Source: Sorghum bicolor
Taxonomy: Eukaryota > Streptophyta > Magnoliopsida > Poales > Poaceae
DNA: 64,000 bases
Assembly: GCF_000003195.3 (NCBI RefSeq)
Contig: NC_012873.2
Location: forward strand, 1,821,894 to 1,885,893
Direction: 5' to 3'
Made by a program: the position numbers and the translations under genes. This document shows positions 44,001 to 55,362 of this stretch, one piece after another. The notes under the pieces are model-generated. The model had not been told where the DNA came from. It saw only the letters and a list, made by a program, of their open reading frames with translations, and made no database searches. Each line of letters starts with the position of its first letter. Position 1 is the stretch's first letter.

Positions 44001-47000
44001 AACTGCTTCTTACTGTCTCCCACGGTGCTGAAGATTCTTCATATCCAGCAACCTTAGATGTTAGAGTTGGCTCAAGCATAGACTCCCTCAAACTCGTGGT
44101 CGAGGTCCTTGTCTCTATCTTACCTCACTGGTTTAGTGGTTTTATTATAATATCCTTTTATTTTGCTCCAGCTGTTTCATCAAGTTTCTTTGCAAATACC
44201 AATTTAGTTTCCATACTTTTAAGATTTGGCTTGGTGAACTGACAACACTGTACCCAAAGTCAAAATCCCAGAGGTGCAGACACAAAAATTGCCATCCTTG
44301 CTAAAATTGAGCTTCATGTGCATTAACTCTGACTTTAAGACCATGGCTTCTGCTTGATTCAGAACCAATGCTGAACTGTGTGCTGATTACTTTGGATGAG
44401 ATGAGATTAACTAACCACATTTACTGAGTTTGGCCTGGATTTTGGTTAGGTTCATAATCCTATTCTCATCATGTTTAGGTATTGTTGATTTAAAATTGGT
44501 TATTGCTTCATTTTGTATTGGTTTTGTCTGATACATTAGTGTCATTGCTTAAGTGTTGTTTTGCATTTTGTACGGTCATACAATTGTTTCTCTCAACAAT
44601 TTCTGTGTGCGCTAACAGCTTTGAATTTGAATAATTGATATGTTTTTGTCAATGGAATTGAAATCCAATTAAAGCATGCAGAGGCATCAAAAACTATATT
44701 TAACCTTTTAGTAGAGTTCTCTTGTTTGTGAGGCAATTTGTCATTCTTTACTAGCCAAAGCATGGCCTTTTCATTTGAATCGTTTCCATTTGTTTACTCT
44801 GTTGTATTTTGAACATCTTAACTGGTTAATGAATGTTAATTGGGAAATTACTTGTGTAGGGTGCTTGCATTTCACAATGCTTGAATGGGACAAATTTACT
44901 GATTCCAGTCACTGGGAGAATTGATCCAGAGGACTTGGCTGTTACAGGGAAAAGTGCTAGGCCCAATGTTCATGAGAGCTCCTATCTTCCTTTGTTATAT
45001 GACTTTGAAGAGCTAGAAGGAGAACTAAACTTTTTGAATCGAGTTGTTGCATTATCTTTTCATCCATCCGCTGTATCAAGAACACCCATTACTCTTGGTG
45101 AGGTAAAATTGATGAATTCTCTAGACTGCGATGCTTTTAAAAAGTTACTTTTGGCTATGACTATTTGTCTATCTTTTTCTTGATGAGTTGTATAAATTTC
45201 TTTAACAGATTGAAGTACTTGGAGTTTCTCTTCCATGGGCAGACATGTTAACCAATGGTGAATGTGCTCCTGAATTTATGGAGTTTCTTAATAAAAAATC
45301 ATCAAGTCTTCACTGTGATCTAGGTTCCAAGTCTTTTGGAAATTCTTCCATGCCTGGGAATGATTCTCATGGTATTGATGGGTCTTACACTAAAAGTTCA
45401 TCATCAGTTCAAACAGGTGGTTCAGAAAATTTGTTGGATTTTCTCACAGGTGATTTTGACATGTTGGAGCCACATATAACTGAAAATACTTTTGGTAATG
45501 GGGAACAAACAAACTTCTTAGATGATGGATTTGATGTTAATCCTTTTGCCCCTGCATTGGAAGTGCCTGTTCCTAAAGTGAATAAGCAGGTTGAAGAATG
45601 AGGCAGAACACAGCTTTATCTTAAATTTTTTGAATCCCTTTCTGGCTATAATAAGGTATCCATTTGTGAAAAATTCATCTCCTTTTATTTCTATTCTTCT
45701 ATGTTCTGTTCTTAGTAAACTTTCTTGAATCTTTGTTGAGCATTCCTTAAAAAATACTTTGAAACTGACCTTGTCCTGAAGTTGCCAGTAAAATCTTGAA
45801 TTGCTTCTTTGTTCAGATAAATGAGCAAGATGGTTCTACCATTCTAGTTTGAAGTTTCTAGTAGCAACACTACTGGACCCTTTTTTCCCCTAACTAAGAC
45901 AGGTTCCAATTTATTGCAGATTATCTGAATCTTTAGGTCTATTCAGGTTACATATGTTTAGAGTTCTGGCATTATTAGTTTCCTTGCTTTTCAATACATA
46001 CTTGCTTATTCTGAAAATAATAATAATGAAGGAACAAAAGTAGACCTATTTTGAAAAGGTGTTTATGAATTTAAATCCAAAATACATAAAACTTTATTTA
46101 TCTTTCCAGGGAAAGGGTCTTGACTTTGAGCAAATGATGAAGCTTGAAATAAAACGTCTCCGTCTTGGTCTTTCTGCCGCTGAAAGGGACCAGGCATTGT
46201 TATCAATTGGTGTAATTCCTGCCACATTAGATCCAAACCGTTCAGTTGATTATTCTTACCTATTGAAGTTATCCAGCTTAGCTGATAATCTGGCACTGCT
46301 GGGCCATACAGTCCTTGAGGATCGTGTGAATGCTTCAATAGGGCTTGAAAAGGGCAGTGAACATGCTATAGACTTTTGGAACATCAATGAAAATGATGAA
46401 TCCTGCTATGATGGGGCATGTGAAGTTCGTGCTCTGTCTTCATTACAAGCTTCAGCCACTAGAGAAAATCAATCAGTATTTGTGGAATGTTTTCAGTGTG
46501 AAAGGACAGTTTGCAAAGCTTGCTGTGCTGGGAAAGGGGCCTTCCTTTTGCTTAACACCTACAGGGAGTTGAAGATATATGGTGGGAGTCAAAGTGGTGG
46601 CTATTCAGCACTCACAGATAGTTTTGTGTGCAAATCATGCTGCAGTGAAATTGTCAAACGTGCATTGTATGTGGATTATGTCCGAGTTCTTCATAGTTTG
46701 CACAGAAAAGATCGTTCAGAGAAAGCGGCACTGAGTGCAGTGAATCAGGTCTGCCAACTGGAGTACAGGGAAACATCTGATCTATCTCAAAGTATTCAAT
46801 TTGGTCAGAGACAATTGAAGCAGATCCTTGCTGGTGAAGAATCCCTTGCAGAATTTCCATATGCAAACTTTTTACAAATGGTATTTCTCAGCTTAGTACC
46901 AAGTCATCATAAATTGCACTCCTGCATGATTTGTGGCCCTGTGTTATTCATACACTGATGTATTTGCCACACTATTGATGTTGCCCATGGACTATGGAAA

Positions 47001-47754
47001 AGCATTCAATAAACTTGGCCTTGTGATTGTGATAGCATATTCTTTTTAAGATCCCTCCCCCCTTTCTCTTTTTCTTCTATGAAGTTTGCTTTACCATAGA
47101 TAATGCTTTGGTCATGCCTTATGCTCTGTACTCAGGTTGAAACTGCCAATGACTCTGAACCACTGCTTTCGTTACTGGCGCCTTTTGGGACTGGAGAGTG
47201 CAAGTCTTACTGGAAAGCTCCGCAAGATAAGACTTCAGTGGACTTCTCAATTGTTCTTGGTGGTTTATCAGATGTTGCAGGAGTTGCTATAATTGTCAGT
47301 TCTTGTGGGTACTCAACATCTGACTGCCCAATTGTAAGATAGCCTATTTTACTTTCTCTTCCTTCATCATGCTATCCTTATTTTTATCTATGAATCAGTA
47401 CCTATAAAATCAGTACGGACAATGTTAGCCAGGCATACTTAATATTCTATTTACAGTATCCTAATGGAACTATGGGTATATCTTTCATTTCCATTTTCTT
47501 AATGATTGAGAACAAAGAAGGATATTTACTGGAGTTACTGAAATCATATTTTTTTTAATCATAAAATCACATGGCTTGATTGAATATGTGTTCTTCCTGA
47601 GCAAGAGAAGGAAAACATTTTAGTACAGTTGTATCCTTGACAGCTTGAGCATGCTACATGTTAAGCAATATGAAAATACTATCTTCACCTACATAATTGT
47701 GACTTCCTAGCCCACTTATTTCCAAGAAGTAAAGAACTTATGTTGGAAATCACT

Positions 47755-47905
47755 CCCTCTCCTTTCTTCAGTGTTCATCACAAACACACACTAGGAAGTC
47801 ACTCCCTCTGTCTTCAGTGTTTATCATAAACACACACTAGGAAATCACTCCTCTCTTCAGTGTTATCACAAACATACTAGGAAATCACTCCCTCTATCTC
47901 TCTTT
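47755..47905. repeat. Short tandem repeat in a SAC9 intron
   Basis: Three to four diverged copies of a 50- to 55-bp unit with ctaggaa(a/g)tcactcc(ctc) and cttcagtgtt(c)atca. Confidence 0.8.
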
Positions 47906-49607
47906 TGGTTGATGTGGCTCTCTCAGCCCTCACCATTTTCTCATATATATAGCTGATAAACCTGCCCATGATATCATCCTAATTACTGCAGTCATAACTC
48001 CTATGATCATTCCTTAGCTACTAGCTGAAAATCTGCTAGTACTAAAGACTGCACCTAGACACAATGAACCTGGACACATGCATGGACACACAAGATTATA
48101 GATAACAACTTATGTCCTTTGCAATTTGATTTACTATATCTTGTTTTAACAGCTGTATGATGTTTGTGGCTTCATAGTTTTGTGTCAATCACCTATCTTT
48201 CTGTACATACAGTGTTGCTATGAAAAGCAAATATATCTTGTTGACATAATCTTTGTCTGGAGTTAGTGCAATGTGCAAGAACTGCAAGATGTATTTTTTC
48301 ATATACTGCAGAGTTAGCTATCTATGCACAACTTGTGGATCATTTGAACTAGCCCGCTGAGCTATCTTAGCGTTCTCTGTTCTTTAGTGCATTTTCCTAC
48401 AAAACCTTGTCTCCATACTCTGTCATAGCTAGCTATCTGTGCATAACAAACTAGCCTGTTGAGCTGTTTTCATTTCTTCTGTTCCTTTGATGCATTTTTT
48501 ACTTGTTTGCTTTGTATGTTAATAACCATGCTGCTTGTGCAGGTAGAAATATGGGCCAGTAATAAAATACACCGAGAAGATCGTACATTCATAGGAAAGT
48601 GGGATGTACAGGATATAATATCTTCATCTCCACTGCTTTGTGGACCTGAAAAATCTAGTAGGTTGAGTGAAGAACCAAGACACATTAAATTTCACTTCCC
48701 AAATCCTATCCGTTGTCGTATAATTTCAATAAAAATGACACTTCCCCATAGTGGTTCTCATTCAACAAAGTTTAATGAGGAGTTTGATCTTCTATCGTTG
48801 GATGATAGTTCAGTTTATGAATCGAAGCCAACCAATCCACAGAATTCATCTATCCATGCAAAAAGAATTGTTGTTTTTGGTAGTTCTTTGAGAAAGGAGG
48901 TGGGGCCTGACACATCAGGGGGAATAATGAGAATGAAAAGTTATTTAGACAGATCACCACCCTTGGGGAGATTTAGGGTAAACCCCCTGTCTTTGCTGAC
49001 AGTTTTGGGCTTTGCATTCTAGCTGTGACTGAAACTTTTCTTCTTTGTTTTCCAGATTCCAGTTGAAGCTGAGAGGCTGAGAGATAATGATCTTGTTCTT
49101 GAGCAATATGTCTTAGCTAATTCACCTGGAATAGCTGGATTCCGGCTTGATTTTTTCAGTGTTATAAGACCTCGTGTGACCCATTCACCTTCCTCATCAG
49201 AGTTGGACATGAGGGAGTTTTCATTGACACGAATGGATGATAGATTTTTGAATCCCGCAATTCTTTATATACAGGTCACAGTTGTTAAGGTAATAGGCCA
49301 ATGTCACTCTTCAAAATTCACTTACTTTGGTGGCTATGGTTGGTTATTTTATGCTTCTTGAGATCTCCTTTAATGCTTGTCCCTGAACGGTTCAAATCGC
49401 CATGGAATGGGTCCACGTGGTCATGTGACCTAGTTTTGTCGAGTAAGGCCTGTGTCACAGACAGTTCTGCATTTTGCAAAATTTATTTTTTTCCTTGTTA
49501 GTAGTAATTAGTGTAATATCCAACTGAACTGTCGTCAAAACTTCATTTATGTATAGTGGTGGTAGTCAAAGCTGACGAATGACCTGCAAACTATGAACTA
49601 TGATAAT

Positions 49608-50060
49608 TGTTGGCACAGGGACCCTGCACCGAGGTGAGCAGCACCTGCTCTCCTCCCCTCTCCCTCTCCCCTGCTCCAAGGTAGAAGAAGAGCCCTGAGC
49701 TCCCACAGCACACACACACAGCACACACACGGTTTCAGACTTGAACTGAAACAGGGACTGAATGAGTGGCAATTGAACTGCCTTCTTCCATTGCATTGGG
49801 CTGGTTTATATACACCAATACATGTACCTTCTAAGGTACAGAACTACCTACTACATACTCCTAAGGTACAAGGCTGAAATCAGCCAACAACTACTCTAGT
49901 ACCAGCCATACTGCTGGTGTACCTCTACTAGTACATAGTATGGCCTATTGCCATATACTCTACAGGACCTAGGACTTGGACAGCCATGAGCTGATCCAAC
50001 TACTGCCCTTTGTCCTGGACAGGAAGAAGAGAGAAAGGGGGCAGCAGATTATGTCTTACA
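49608..50060 (-). repeat. 3' LTR of copia 2
   Basis: 453 bp, matching the other LTR except for one missing CA unit in the CA repeat near 49,712. Confidence 0.92.
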
Positions 50061-50071
50061 AATCTTCCCCT
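50061..50071 (-). other. Polypurine tract of copia 2
   Basis: On the minus strand AGGGGAAGATT lies directly before the 3' LTR, the expected primer for plus-strand synthesis. Confidence 0.75.
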
Positions 50072-50085
50072 AATCTTTGCTGCCC

Positions 50086-53000
50086 TCATTTGACCTCAGC
50101 CATGCCAATCATGCCTCGAAGCTCCATGAACCTGAGGCGCCCGAGAGACTTGGTGAGAATGTCAGCAAGCTGTCGCTTGGTGTCGACGAACTCGATGACA
50201 ACCTGTCCTCCCTCGACGCAGTCACGAAGGAAGTGGAACTTCACGTCGATGTGCTTGCTCCTGTCGTGGAGGACTGGGTTCTTGGCCAGCGCAATGGCTG
50301 GCTGGTTGTCCACCTTGAGTGCCGGCGGCTGCGCTTGAACTCCGGTGAGCTCTGTCAGCAGCCGTCTCATCCAGACCACCTGGCACGCCGCCGTGGCTGC
50401 CGCCACGTACTCCGCCTCACATGTGGACAAGGCCACCATCTTCTGCTTCAACGATTGCCAGGCAATTGGCGCACCGCCGAGGAAGACGAGTACGCCGGAA
50501 GTGCTCCGCCGTCCATCAATGTCTCCTGCCATATCCGCATCGCTGAAGACCGTGAGTCCCGACGCACCTTCCTTGGTCTCGGGCGGTGCTTCACTGAACA
50601 CCCTCAGCTGAAGCCCGCCGCGCTTGGGGAAGACAAGTCCCCACTCCGCCGTGCCTTGAACATAGCGCAGCAGTCGTTTGACCGCCGCCCAATGATCCTC
50701 CCGTGGATCCTCCATGAAACGGCTCACATAACCCACCGCAAAAGCGATGTCCGGCCGTGTGTGAGTCAGCCAGCGCAAACCGCCGACGACACTCCGGTAG
50801 AGTGTGGCATCCACCTTCACCGCGGTGCTCTGCTTCGAGAGCTTGATGCGCTCCAACATGGGCGTGGCCACCGCCTTGCTGCCTGCCATCCCTGCCCGCT
50901 CGATCAGCTTCAGTGCATAAGCCCGCTGTCCAAGCTTGATGGTGTCTTCTCCTTGCTTCACCTCGATGCCGAGGTAGTAGGATAGAGGACCCAGGTCACT
51001 CATCCGAAAGCGCGCCGCCATCTGTTCTTTGAACTGGGCGATGTCTGCTGCGCGCGCTCCGGTGACGATGAGATCGTCCACGTACACCCCGACGATGAGA
51101 TGCTCCTTCCCCCGTCGGCGGGTGTACAGGGCGTGCTCCGTGGCGCACCGCTGAAACCCGAGCTCCGCCATGGTGGCGTCGAGCTTGGCGTTCCAGGCTC
51201 GTGGCGCCTGACGCAGCCCGTAGAGGGCCTTCCGCAGGCGCAGAACCTTCCGCTCCGCTCCCTTGACGATGAACCCCGGCGCTTGCTTGACGTAGACGGT
51301 CTCAGCCAGGTCCCCGTTGAGGAACGCCGACTTCACGTCCAGATGGTGAACTTGCCAGTCCTTGGCCCCGGCGAGCGCGAGCAACAGCCGCACAGACTCC
51401 ATGCGCGCGACAGGGGCGAACACTTCTTCGAAATCAATCCCCTCGCGTTGCACGAATCCACGGGCCACGAGTCGCGCCTTGTGCTTCACCACTGCGCCGC
51501 GCTCGTCCCGCTTCACTTTGAAGACCCACTTGAGCCCGATCGGCCGACAGCTTGCCGGCGGATCGACCAAGTCCCAGATCCCATTCTGCTCGATGGCCTC
51601 CATCTCTTCTAGCATCGCCTTGCGCCACGCCGCGTCGCGCTCCGCAACGGCAAATGTGGTTGGCTCCTCCGCACTCATGAGGAGCAGAGCGTCGCTGCCG
51701 AGCCCACAAGCCGCCAGGCCCGGCACCTCTGCTTCCCCGATGACGTTGTCGATCCTGCGGAACCGTACCTCCTCCCCTTCGTGGAAGGCGTCCACGAACT
51801 CAGAGACATCGGACGGCGGCGAGGCATACTCAACCGTGGCCGTCGTCGGCGTCCTCTGCGCAAGCGAGACAGGGGATTCATCCCCCATCGATCCTGGCAC
51901 GCCCACGCTCCCAGCCCCGCCCGGGCTAGGAGGCTCCTCTGCTTCGACCGCAGCTGGCGGCTCAGCGCTTGCCGCCCCGTTGGGTGCTTCCCCGGTCACC
52001 GGCTGCCTTGCTGTCTCGCCGTGGCCATGGATCACCAGGTGCTCCACGGTGAAGGAGTCCCGGATCCCTCCGTCGCCTCGTCCACCTCCGGCCTCGGCCT
52101 CCTCCCACCTCCAGGCTGCAGCTTCGTCAAAGACGACGTCCCTGGATACCAGCACTTTACCCCGAATCGGGTCATAGAGCCGGTAAGCCTTCGTCCCCGA
52201 CTCATAGCCGAGAAACACCGCCTTGACGCTCCTGTCTTCGAGTTTAGCCAGTCCAGGCTTCACCTTCTTGACGTGCCCGATGCAGCCGAACGTCTTCAGG
52301 TACGAGACATTAGGCTTGCGCCCATGCCATGCCTCGTACGGTGTCACTCCCTTCAGTGCCTTCGTTGGTGACCGGTTCAGGATGAACACGGCCGTGGTGA
52401 CTGCCTCCCCCCAGAACTCCGGCGGCATGCTCTTGGCCTTCATCATCGATCGGGCCATGCCCACAATCGTTTGATTCCGCCGCTCCACCACACCGTTCTG
52501 TTGTGGCGAGTATGGCGCAGTAAGATGGCGCTCAACTCCCTCGCCTGCGCAGTACTCGGCGAACTGCACCGCCGTGAACTCGCCGCCGCGATCGGTACGC
52601 AGCACCCGAAGCTTCCTCCCAGACTCTGCCTCTGCGCCTTCCTTGACGGCTTTGATGGCGTCCGCTGCCTCGTCCTTGCTTGACAGCAGCCGGAGCCACA
52701 TGTACCTGCTGCTGTCGTCCACGAGCAGCAGGAAGTAGCGCCGACCTCCGTGCGTCGCCGGCGTAATGGGCCCGCAAAGGTCCCCGTGGACCAGCTCGAG
52801 CCGTTCCGCCGCGCGATACTTGGCCGCCTTGGGGAACGCCATCCTCCTCTGCTTCTCGGCGAGGCAGCTATCACATAGCTCCCCGGCGTGCTTGATGCTT
52901 GGCATGCCGGTCACCATCTTCCCGAGCCGCCCCAGTGCGTCGAAGTTGAGGTGGCCGAGCCGGCCGTGCCACAACCAGGGCTCCTCCGCGCACGCCGCCG

Positions 53001-54462
53001 CCAGACACACTGGCTGCTCAACCTTCAGATCAAGGAGATAGAGACGATTACGCGTTCTCTGTACCTTCGCCAGGAGTCGGCCATCCTGGTCCTTGATCCT
53101 GAGCACGCCGTTGCGGATGATGACCTCCGCTCCGTGCTCGTCCATCTGCCCAAGGCTGATGATGCTCGAACGCAGCTCCGGGATGAAGTACACGTCCGTG
53201 AGCGCACGGTGTTCGCCGTCCTTGCACCAGAACAGCACCGTGCCGCGCCCACGAATCTGAACCCACGAGCCGTCGCCGAACTTGACACTCCCTGTGTGTC
53301 CTTCGTCCAGCTCGGAGAAGGCCGCCCGAAGACCAGTCATGTGGTTGCTGGCGCCGGAGTCCAAGTACCACCGCTGCTCCGTCTCTTCCCCGGCGACTCC
53401 CAGATGAGCCTGCCCCTGCACGCGGGGCTCCTCGAGCTGATGGATGACCGGCGGTGCACTCCTCTGCTCCACCACCTCCAGCTCTGCCTCACCGCACGCC
53501 CCTGCGCAGTATACACCCATCAGGAGTGCGTGATCACCGTCACTGTCGTCCTGAGCCAGGTGCGCCTCATCCTTCTTCTCCTTGCGCTCTGGGCACTCCC
53601 GCGCCCAGTGCCCAACCTTGCCGCACTTGCGACAGGCGTTTGGGTCGGAGAACTTCTTCTTGCCCTTCCTCTTGTCCGCCGGCCCCTTGTTCTGCTGCTT
53701 GCCGCCGCCGCGATCGCCGCCACCACGGCTGGAGCCTTCCCCGGACCGCCTCTTCTCCTTCATGCGTGCTGACCACTCCTCCTCGGTCAGCAGGAGCTTG
53801 GGCTTCTCCTTCTCCAGCGCCGGCGTGGTGCGGCTCTCTGCTACCCGCAGCCGCCCGGCCACGTCCTCCAGAGACAGCGTGGAGATGTCCAGCATGGTCT
53901 CGATGGACATGGCGAGCTGCGAGTATCTTGCCGGCACGGTGCACAGCAACTTGGTGACGAGGTCCTCGTCGTCCACCTTCTTGCCGTAGGTGGCCAGTTG
54001 CGTGGCCAGGGACTGGAGGCGAAGAGTGAAGTCCTCCACCGACTCCCCGGGCTTGAACTTGATGTCGTTCAGCTCCCTGCGCAGCTGCTGAATCCTTGCC
54101 CTCTTAGCTCGATCCGAGCCAATGCGCAGGGACTCCAGCATCTCCCAGGCCTGCTTCGCAGTGTCCTTTGCGCCCAGCGCCTCATGGTACTCCGCCGGCG
54201 TCGAGGCCATGAGCGCCTCCATGACTCCCACCTGGGCGTCCTCGGTGCGGTCATCCTCCTCAATCGCCCGCCACCACTTGCGCGCGCGAAGCTTCCACTT
54301 CATCTGCGTCGCCCACTCACCGTAGTTGGTCCGGGTGAGCATGGGCCAGGAGCCGCTGCCACCGAACTCCTTCACCACGCGCACCTCAACCTGCGGTGGC
54401 GCCGGCTGGAGCTGTCGCTCACCACCTTCCCCGCCACCATTCCGGCCCGCACTCTCCGCCAT
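50086..54462 (-). CDS. Copia 2 Gag-Pol polyprotein, uninterrupted
   Basis: The frame is 1,458 residues from ATG 54,462. Gag occupies about 1-275, with a zinc knuckle CRKCGKVGHWAREC (277-290). Protease has YLDSGASNHMTG (366-377). The pre-integrase block has LWHGRLGHLNF. Integrase catalytic residues are in VHGDLCGPI, LRTDRGGEFT and NGVVERRNQT. RT has KARLVARGFVQREGIDFEEV, LDVKSAFLNG and the catalytic YVDDLIVTGA. RNase H has SDADMAGDIDGRRSTSG, STCEAEYVAA and the closing KHIDVKFHFLRD. All expected motifs are present and no stop or frameshift was found. Base composition is GC-rich compared with the surrounding SAC9 intron. Confidence 0.95.
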   Translation of the reverse strand: MAESAGRNGGGEGGERQLQPAPPQVEVRVVKEFGGSGSWPMLTRTNYGEWATQMKWKLRARKWWRAIEEDDRTEDAQVGVMEALMASTPAEYHEALGAKDTAKQAWEMLESLRIGSDRAKRARIQQLRRELNDIKFKPGESVEDFTLRLQSLATQLATYGKKVDDEDLVTKLLCTVPARYSQLAMSIETMLDISTLSLEDVAGRLRVAESRTTPALEKEKPKLLLTEEEWSARMKEKRRSGEGSSRGGGDRGGGKQQNKGPADKRKGKKKFSDPNACRKCGKVGHWARECPERKEKKDEAHLAQDDSDGDHALLMGVYCAGACGEAELEVVEQRSAPPVIHQLEEPRVQGQAHLGVAGEETEQRWYLDSGASNHMTGLRAAFSELDEGHTGSVKFGDGSWVQIRGRGTVLFWCKDGEHRALTDVYFIPELRSSIISLGQMDEHGAEVIIRNGVLRIKDQDGRLLAKVQRTRNRLYLLDLKVEQPVCLAAACAEEPWLWHGRLGHLNFDALGRLGKMVTGMPSIKHAGELCDSCLAEKQRRMAFPKAAKYRAAERLELVHGDLCGPITPATHGGRRYFLLLVDDSSRYMWLRLLSSKDEAADAIKAVKEGAEAESGRKLRVLRTDRGGEFTAVQFAEYCAGEGVERHLTAPYSPQQNGVVERRNQTIVGMARSMMKAKSMPPEFWGEAVTTAVFILNRSPTKALKGVTPYEAWHGRKPNVSYLKTFGCIGHVKKVKPGLAKLEDRSVKAVFLGYESGTKAYRLYDPIRGKVLVSRDVVFDEAAAWRWEEAEAGGGRGDGGIRDSFTVEHLVIHGHGETARQPVTGEAPNGAASAEPPAAVEAEEPPSPGGAGSVGVPGSMGDESPVSLAQRTPTTATVEYASPPSDVSEFVDAFHEGEEVRFRRIDNVIGEAEVPGLAACGLGSDALLLMSAEEPTTFAVAERDAAWRKAMLEEMEAIEQNGIWDLVDPPASCRPIGLKWVFKVKRDERGAVVKHKARLVARGFVQREGIDFEEVFAPVARMESVRLLLALAGAKDWQVHHLDVKSAFLNGDLAETVYVKQAPGFIVKGAERKVLRLRKALYGLRQAPRAWNAKLDATMAELGFQRCATEHALYTRRRGKEHLIVGVYVDDLIVTGARAADIAQFKEQMAARFRMSDLGPLSYYLGIEVKQGEDTIKLGQRAYALKLIERAGMAGSKAVATPMLERIKLSKQSTAVKVDATLYRSVVGGLRWLTHTRPDIAFAVGYVSRFMEDPREDHWAAVKRLLRYVQGTAEWGLVFPKRGGLQLRVFSEAPPETKEGASGLTVFSDADMAGDIDGRRSTSGVLVFLGGAPIAWQSLKQKMVALSTCEAEYVAAATAACQVVWMRRLLTELTGVQAQPPALKVDNQPAIALAKNPVLHDRSKHIDVKFHFLRDCVEGGQVVIEFVDTKRQLADILTKSLGRLRFMELRGMIGMAEVK

Positions 54463-54495
54463 TGCTGGTCAGGGGACCTAGCTATGGCTTGTACG

Positions 54496-54507
54496 GCTCC
54501 GATACCA
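54496..54507 (-). other. Primer binding site of copia 2
   Basis: On the minus strand TGGTATCGGAGC follows the LTR after two bases, one mismatch from the usual initiator tRNA-Met site. Confidence 0.8.
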
Positions 54508-54509
54508 AT

Positions 54510-54964
54510 TGTTGGCACAGGGACCCTGCACCGAGGTGAGCAGCACCTGCTCTCCTCCCCTCTCCCTCTCCCCTGCTCCAAGGTAGAAGAAGAGCCCTGA
54601 GCTCCCACAGCACACACACACACAGCACACACACGGTTTCAGACTTGAACTGAAACAGGGACTGAATGAGTGGCAATTGAACTGCCTTCTTCCATTGCAT
54701 TGGGCTGGTTTATATACACCAATACATGTACCTTCTAAGGTACAGAACTACCTACTACATACTCCTAAGGTACAAGGCTGAAATCAGCCAACAACTACTC
54801 TAGTACCAGCCATACTGCTGGTGTACCTCTACTAGTACATAGTATGGCCTATTGCCATATACTCTACAGGACCTAGGACTTGGACAGCCATGAGCTGATC
54901 CAACTACTGCCCTTTGTCCTGGACAGGAAGAAGAGAGAAAGGGGGCAGCAGATTATGTCTTACA
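54510..54964 (-). repeat. 5' LTR of copia 2, with TATA box
   Basis: The 455-bp LTR has, on the minus strand, GTGTATATAAACC (about 54,708-54,720), a good TATA box for the element transcript. The 3' LTR at 49,608-50,060 carries the same motif. Confidence 0.9.
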
Positions 54965-55362
54965 ATAATTTTCCACATGCTGTTAATTGAGGGTTGAACC
55001 TTTTGCTACTTGTAGTTTTGTCAGTGCCTATTTTGTATGTGTGCATAAAACAATCCTGTTGTGCTTGTGATTTTGTACAGGAGTCTGGCAAGTTGGTTGT
55101 AGAGGAATACCGTTTACCAGAAGTAAAAGCGAATACACCACTATATTTTGATTTCCCAGATCCACGACATGATGCTCGCTGTGTTATCTTTAGATTACTT
55201 GGTGATGTCACTGCGTTTGTTGATGACATTTCTGAGCTTGAGAACTTAAACTTGCGAAATCTTCCTTTGGCAACCGGACTGTCTTTGTCAAATAAGATCA
55301 AGTTGTACTACTATGCTGATACATATGAGATGGGAAAGATTGGCAGTCTCTCAGCTGTATAA

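Larger units (their letters stand above)
49608..54964 (-). mobile_element. Intact, apparently young Ty1/copia retrotransposon in the last SAC9 intron
   Basis: The LTRs (49,608-50,060 and 54,510-54,964) begin TGTTGG and end TTACA on the plus strand. They differ only by one CA unit in a CA repeat as far as I can see. A perfect 5-bp target duplication ATAAT flanks the element (49,603-49,607 and 54,965-54,969). It lies antisense to SAC9, between exons 9 and 10. A single uninterrupted frame covers all enzymes. Identical LTRs plus an open frame are the marks of a recent and possibly competent insertion. Confidence 0.95.
41602..55362 (+). pseudogene. SAC9: SAC9-type phosphoinositide phosphatase gene with two in-frame TGA codons
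   Basis: Ten coding exons join in phase 0: 41602-43581, 43698-43805, 43934-44104, 44860-45102, 45209-45655, 46110-46880, 47136-47333, 48543-48977, 49056-49289 and 55081-55362. They give 1,622 residues, near the roughly 1,630 of Arabidopsis SAC9. The SAC domain ends with the catalytic Cys-x5-Arg FNCADSLDRTN (Cys about 459). A WW domain ([20 protein letters not shown], then TTTWEHP) begins near residue 513, and a Cys-rich segment and long C-terminal region follow. SAC9 limits PI(4,5)P2 at the plasma membrane and early endosomes. TGA codons lie at 43,051-43,053 (codon 484) and 45,599-45,601 (codon 965), both where the family continues. An intact copia element sits in the last intron. Exons and splice sites are otherwise well kept, so the damage is recent, or these are errors in the sequence. 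Confidence 0.88.

Noticed and set aside
43051..45601. TGA codons of SAC9 read as selenocysteine or programmed readthrough
   Set aside because: Land plants lack selenocysteine insertion, and two separate sites in a conserved gene are more simply nonsense changes or base errors.
50345..54600. Many plus-strand open frames opposite the copia 2 gene, up to about 290 residues
   Set aside because: They are complements of the GC-rich Gag-Pol frame, with no recognisable families.
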